Shown here: in pieces, positions 4,949 through 7,879 of the stretch
Layout: every line of letters begins with the position of its first letter
Position numbering within the stretch: the first letter of the stretch is position 1
DNA from: Ignavibacteria bacterium
GTDB lineage: Bacteria; Bacteroidota; Ignavibacteria; Tepidaquicellales; Tepidaquicellaceae
Length of the DNA stretch: 7,879 nucleotides
Reading direction: 5' to 3'
NCBI GenBank assembly: GCA_018058125.1
Contig: JAGPCH010000049.1
Span: 1 to 7,879, forward strand
Translations under genes and position numbers: made by a program
Notes under the pieces: generated by a model
What the model was told of the DNA's origin: nothing
The model's database searches: none
What the model saw: the letters and a program-made list of their open reading frames with translations, nothing else

Positions 4949-7363
4949 TTATGGTGTAACTCTTACTGCATATACAGCTGCATTATTTATTCCGATCAGA
5001 AGGTCTGTAAGATCTGTAATGTTATCACCATTAAGATCGGATAATACATATCCTGCCTGAAAAACTGTAGCGTTATTATTTATGTTAACTATATCCGTAA
5101 GGTCAACGTTTCCGTCCTGATTAATATCACCGCTGTAGTCAGCAAACCTTATTGGAGAAGTATCTACTTGTTTTAAATTATTTCCGAAAGCTTTTGTAAT
5201 CTGATCTGACATATTATAGCTGATGTTAATACCTGCCGTAAAGACCTCGCCTCCCTGTCTGCTCCAGGTTTCTATGCTGTTTCTGTGAGTCAATACAATA
5301 TAGTACTGACCTGACGGAACATTGCTGAAACTGAATGAACCATTGCCTGATGTTGATAATATTCCTTTTGAAGAATCAACAATTGAATAAGGCGCAGATG
5401 AATTCCTGAGAAAGACATTCAAAGTATCGCTGATCATTGTATTTGCCGAAGTGTTATAAAGTCCGTCTATAAACGCAGTAAGATCAAGAACAGTATTCAC
5501 TCTCATTAATTCGGTCGGGATAGTCTTTATGATTGTTCCCAATAGTCCGCCTGCATATATAAAGTCATCGGTATTAAAATAAAGAGCCGATAAACCGTTT
5601 ACAGTCACTGTAGGCTGTACAATCCAGCTTGTTCCGGCATCAGTGGACTTTATGATCTTCCCGTTTCCGGCGATAGCATATCCGAAATCTCCCCTGAACT
5701 GAACTTTCGCGTAGCCGCCGGAAGGAGTATTCAATAAAATCCATGAGTTACCTCCATTTGTAGTTCTGTAAATTCCCGTAGTTGAAGATATGTATCCATT
5801 GCTTATATCGGTGAAGAATACATTTGATAAATTTACAAAAGGTGAAGCTACAGACATAGAATTCCAGTTAACTCCGGCATTTGTCGTTCTTACAGCAGTA
5901 TTGTTATCTCCTACTGCAAAACCAAGATTATCATTTGCAAAACAGATCGAACTCAGCAAGCTACCTGAACTAGAAATGGCTGTCGGAGTCCATGTCGATC
6001 CGGCATTGGTTGTCTTCATCTGTCTTCCGTAAGAACCTATAGCATATCCGGTATTTACATTTGTGAAAACAATGTCTGTGAATATCTCATTGGTAGTGCT
6101 ATTGTAAACAGTATTCCAGATCGCTCCGCCGTTTGTAGTTTTATAAAGGGAAATGCTTCCTGCAAGATATCCGGTCTCTGCGCTTGTAAAAGAAATTCCA
6201 TATATAGGAGTCGTATATGAAGTTATTTGCGAGGTCCAGGATGTTCCTGCATCTGTGGTTTTCAAAATATCACCGTGATTGTATCCGGTCACTGCATATC
6301 CGGTAGTTGTATTGATAAATTCAATATCCGAAACATATCCATCCGTGACAGAAGCTTTGTAAGTAAAGTCTATACCTGAATTTGTGGATCTTACCATTGC
6401 CCCGTAAGTCCCGGCTGCATGAATTGTACCTCCGGGAGTAACTGCCGCATCAAAGTACTGACTGGAAGTGCTGCTCCCTATATAATCACTCTGATACCAG
6501 TTATCACCGCCATCTGTAGTTTTGACATAGACTGAACCCGAACCGAATCCGAATCCTGTATTTGCATTTATGAAATTCATGGAAGTTATATCAATTGCTC
6601 CGTCTGACAATACAAAATTCCAGCTGTTCCCGGCATCAGTAGTTTTGTAAATTCTCCCCTCCTCACTTCCGCAGAATCCGGTCATTGAATTAAGGAAGAC
6701 CATACTTTGTTTTTTATAATTGTCAGTATATACCATGTTCCAGGTGGTTCCTCCGTTTGTTGTTTTAACCACTTCCCCTCCAAGACTTCCGCCGGAAGCA
6801 AAGCCTGTCGAGGCGTCAAGGAAATATAAATTGTTCAGATAATTTGCACCACCTGTTGTCTGTGTAGTCCAGCTCTGTCCTCCATCTGTAGTTTTCCATA
6901 TGGTACTGTTAAATATAAAAAAGCCGAGAACATATCCGGTATTTGCATTTATGAATTCAATGTCATACAAAGAAAAATCCGGAGCAGAAGGAAGCGTAAG
7001 ATGTGTCCAGGTAAGTCCTCCGTCGGTTGTTTTTATTAAAAGCTGATCTTCTCCGCCTGCATATCCGGTATTTGAATTTACGAAATCAATGCTTAACAGC
7101 TTATCTGAAATTGCCATATTCAATTTCGTCCATTCGACTCCATTGTCTATTGTTTTTAAAACAGTACCGTAATCACCGGCAGCATATCCGGTATTATTGT
7201 CTGCGAAATCCATTGCATAAATAGTATTGCCCTGAGGTTTTGGATTGAGCCACATCCAGTTATCGCTTTGCTGGGAAAATAATTCAAGGTTGGTGATAAA
7301 CAGTAAAATTACAAGTACTGTCAGATTAATTTTTTTCATCATCTTGTTATTTGTTTTATTCAT
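4949..7363 (-). CDS. Secreted Ycf48/BNR-like beta-propeller protein with dockerin-like C-terminal module
   Basis: This is an 804-residue protein. A signal peptide covers residues 1-31, with hydrophobic core LTVLVILLFI ending near LFSQ. Residues about 45-620 hold fourteen repeats of the type FxNxNTGYxxGxxGxxxKTTDGGxxW, as in photosystem II assembly factor Ycf48/BNR propellers. Most keep TGY/TGF and K-T-T-D/N-G/A-G; the seventh (GTIHAAGTYG) and fourteenth are degenerate. The fourteenth lacks the DGGxxW strand, while the mature N-terminus offers one (DNWMWLNP), suggesting ring closure. Ycf48 itself is seven-bladed, so two rings are inferred. A photosynthetic role is not implied; such repeats are common in secreted proteins of this phylum group. 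Residues 623-804 form a beta-sandwich-like segment plus two EF-hand/dockerin-like loops (SGDINQDGNVDLTD near 744, SDLNGDNITDLTD near 775), ending in VRVTP. No T9SS type A motif is present. ATGs at 7342 and 7339 start closer to the signal peptide and are plausible alternatives. It is the first gene of the probable operon. Confidence 0.92.
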   Translation of the reverse strand: MNKTNNKMMKKINLTVLVILLFITNLELFSQQSDNWMWLNPKPQGNTIYAMDFADNNTGYAAGDYGTVLKTIDNGVEWTKLNMAISDKLLSIDFVNSNTGYAGGEDQLLIKTTDGGLTWTHLTLPSAPDFSLYDIEFINANTGYVLGFFIFNSTIWKTTDGGQSWTTQTTGGANYLNNLYFLDASTGFASGGSLGGEVVKTTNGGTTWNMVYTDNYKKQSMVFLNSMTGFCGSEEGRIYKTTDAGNSWNFVLSDGAIDITSMNFINANTGFGFGSGSVYVKTTDGGDNWYQSDYIGSSTSSQYFDAAVTPGGTIHAAGTYGAMVRSTNSGIDFTYKASVTDGYVSDIEFINTTTGYAVTGYNHGDILKTTDAGTSWTSQITSYTTPIYGISFTSAETGYLAGSISLYKTTNGGAIWNTVYNSTTNEIFTDIVFTNVNTGYAIGSYGRQMKTTNAGSTWTPTAISSSGSLLSSICFANDNLGFAVGDNNTAVRTTNAGVNWNSMSVASPFVNLSNVFFTDISNGYISSTTGIYRTTNGGNSWILLNTPSGGYAKVQFRGDFGYAIAGNGKIIKSTDAGTSWIVQPTVTVNGLSALYFNTDDFIYAGGLLGTIIKTIPTELMRVNTVLDLTAFIDGLYNTSANTMISDTLNVFLRNSSAPYSIVDSSKGILSTSGNGSFSFSNVPSGQYYIVLTHRNSIETWSRQGGEVFTAGINISYNMSDQITKAFGNNLKQVDTSPIRFADYSGDINQDGNVDLTDIVNINNNATVFQAGYVLSDLNGDNITDLTDLLIGINNAAVYAVRVTP
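4952..5497 (-). other. Segment encoding the recurrent dockerin-like C-terminal module
   Basis: This segment encodes residues 623-804 of the BNR-type protein and aligns along its length with the product of 2-571. Shared short motifs in order are FLRNxSxPYxI, a DSS triplet, a THR/KHR followed by ETWS, GNN, YSG(D/E)I, DG with (V/I)DL(S/T)D, GYV, D(L/V)NGDN with (V/T)DL(S/T)D, and a final V-x-P. The bodies in front of the module cannot be compared, because the left-edge gene is truncated. Confidence 0.85.
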
Positions 7364-7397
7364 CTTTATAATTTGTTTATTTAATTGTTTAATAATT

Positions 7398-7420
7398 TCT
7401 ATACAAACATAATGTATAGA
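7398..7420 (-). promoter_or_regulatory. Candidate promoter -7 box with overlapping palindrome
   Basis: Read on the minus strand, 7411-7404 is TATGTTTG, an exact match to the Bacteroidota -7 consensus TAnnTTTG. It lies about 40 nt before the ATG at 7363. No clear TTG -33 element sits at the usual distance. The box is embedded between 7-bp inverted arms TCTATAC (7398-7404) and GTATAGA (7414-7420) with a 9-nt spacer, which looks like an operator for a dimeric regulator. Whether this organism uses the Bacteroidota-type promoter is an assumption. Confidence 0.35.
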
Positions 7421-7489
7421 TAAGTGTAATGAGAACTTAAAATTCCCTTTAGTTTAGTATTCAAGAGGGCTTTCCGGGTTGCATTCTGT

Positions 7490-7517
7490 CAAAAAAATAA
7501 GCTTTTTTATTTTTTTG
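7490..7517. repeat. Perfect inverted repeat made almost only of A and T
   Basis: The arms CAAAAAAATAA (7490-7500) and TTATTTTTTTG (7507-7517) are exact reverse complements separated by 6 nt (GCTTTT). With only one G-C pair per stem, it would be a weak hairpin for a terminator, although its T-rich arm could act as a U tract on either strand. An A-tract bend or UP-like element is an alternative. It lies about 180 nt beyond the stop codon at 7695 and about 130 nt before the ATG at 7363. Confidence 0.6.
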
Positions 7518-7694
7518 CCCGATTTAATGGATAATTACTTTTATTGGAATGATTTGAAAAGTTGTATTTTACTGAACGGATTTTAATTATTTAAGTTTAC
7601 ATTAACTAACTCTCTTTAGGAATGCAATTGTTTATAAAACGTTGTTTAAGTTTGCGGAGGGAGTTGCATAATGTCTGGTTAAAATAAAGATCTA

Positions 7695-7879
7695 CTATGA
7701 TGTTCTGCCTGATTTAAAATTTAATTCTTTTATCAATTTATTGATCTTCATCTTCCCGAGTTCTTCCATAGAGACCGGTATTACCATCGACCAATTGTCT
7801 CTGCTCACCGTTCCGGGTGAGTTAATCCTGAAACCTTCACCGCTGAAATTTTTCAGAATGTCATTATCAAGATAGAGAT
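7695..7879 (-). CDS. C-terminal end of a probable 4-alpha-glucanotransferase (GH77-like), partial
   Basis: On the minus strand a frame is open from the right edge (first full codon 7877-7875) to TAG at 7697-7695, giving 60 residues. The stretch FRINSPGTVSRDNWSMVIPV followed by SMEEL resembles the C-terminal pattern RxNxPGTxxxxNW..(L/I)PxSxEEL of amylomaltase/4-alpha-glucanotransferases (MalQ type), which transfer maltodextrin segments in glycogen and maltodextrin metabolism in the cytoplasm. The tail (KINKLIKELN) looks like an ordinary C-terminal helix. None of the catalytic residues are inside the window, so the family call rests on this motif only; another alpha-glucan-acting hydrolase is possible. 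The gene is separated from the propeller cluster by 331 bp and is probably a separate unit. Confidence 0.6.
   Translation of the reverse strand, partial: LYLDNDILKNFSGEGFRINSPGTVSRDNWSMVIPVSMEELGKMKINKLIKELNFKSGRTS

Larger units (their letters stand above)
7364..7694. other. 331-bp gene-free upstream region of the propeller cluster
   Basis: I find no credible coding frame here on either strand. The region separates the glucanotransferase-like gene end from the first propeller gene. It contains a candidate promoter with an overlapping palindrome at 7398-7420 and an AT-only inverted repeat at 7490-7517. Positions about 7520-7694 show nothing I can assign, including no GC-rich terminator for the gene ending at 7695. 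Confidence 0.7.

Noticed and set aside
3813..7224. Short plus-strand open frames of 60-80 codons opposite the HWNG and BNR genes
   Set aside because: Antisense to strongly supported secreted-protein genes, low-complexity composition and no recognisable product.
4949..7363. Photosystem II assembly role suggested by Ycf48-like repeats
   Set aside because: The protein is long, secreted, carries a dockerin-like tail and has no photosynthesis genes around it; the repeat fold is shared by many extracellular proteins.
820..7363. CRISPR array or transposon suggested by the many repeats
   Set aside because: The repeats are in frame, diverged, protein-coding propeller blades with no constant spacer structure, no terminal inverted repeats and no transposase.

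Overview
The window looks like a chromosomal stretch from an FCB-group bacterium, most likely Ignavibacteriota or a close relative, although no rRNA is present to prove it. The pointers are two proteins ending in type IX secretion (T9SS) type A sorting domains with the NYPNPFNP-type motif, AT-rich sequence, no Shine-Dalgarno sites ahead of the starts, and secreted proteins built almost entirely from repeats.

Layout: (1) Positions 2-571, plus strand, hold the 3' end of a gene whose product ends in a beta-sandwich-like segment plus two EF-hand/dockerin-like calcium loops. A terminator follows at 600-637. (2) Positions 572-819 are the convergent intergenic region, with a long hairpin at 704-747 that could stop transcription on both strands. 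(3) On the minus strand three genes for secreted beta-propeller proteins run in series: an 804-residue Ycf48/BNR-type protein (4949-7363), a 440-residue protein with HWNG-type repeats (3545-4867, probably beginning further upstream), and an 876-residue FG-GAP/VCBS protein (820-3450). (4) Positions 7364-7694 hold no gene, but carry an AT-only perfect hairpin and a palindrome over a candidate promoter. (5) Positions 7695-7879, minus strand, are the last 60 codons of a probable 4-alpha-glucanotransferase.

The three propeller genes probably form one transcription unit starting upstream of 7363, with short gaps between them. They differ in propeller family but share a plan: signal peptide, propeller, C-terminal module. 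Two carry nearly identical T9SS tails. The third carries the dockerin-like tail, which is also found on the gene at the left edge. The tails therefore appear to be exchangeable modules on different propeller bodies. Hand counting gives 7, 14 and 14 blade repeats, which would suit one seven-bladed ring or two in tandem.

The observations most worth following are: the middle gene encodes a good signal peptide in frame but has no ATG, GTG or TTG to start it; the two T9SS tails are almost identical at DNA level over 112 bp and then diverge abruptly; and the dockerin-like tail recurs where a sorting signal would be expected. I see no mobile element, CRISPR array, tRNA or rRNA.
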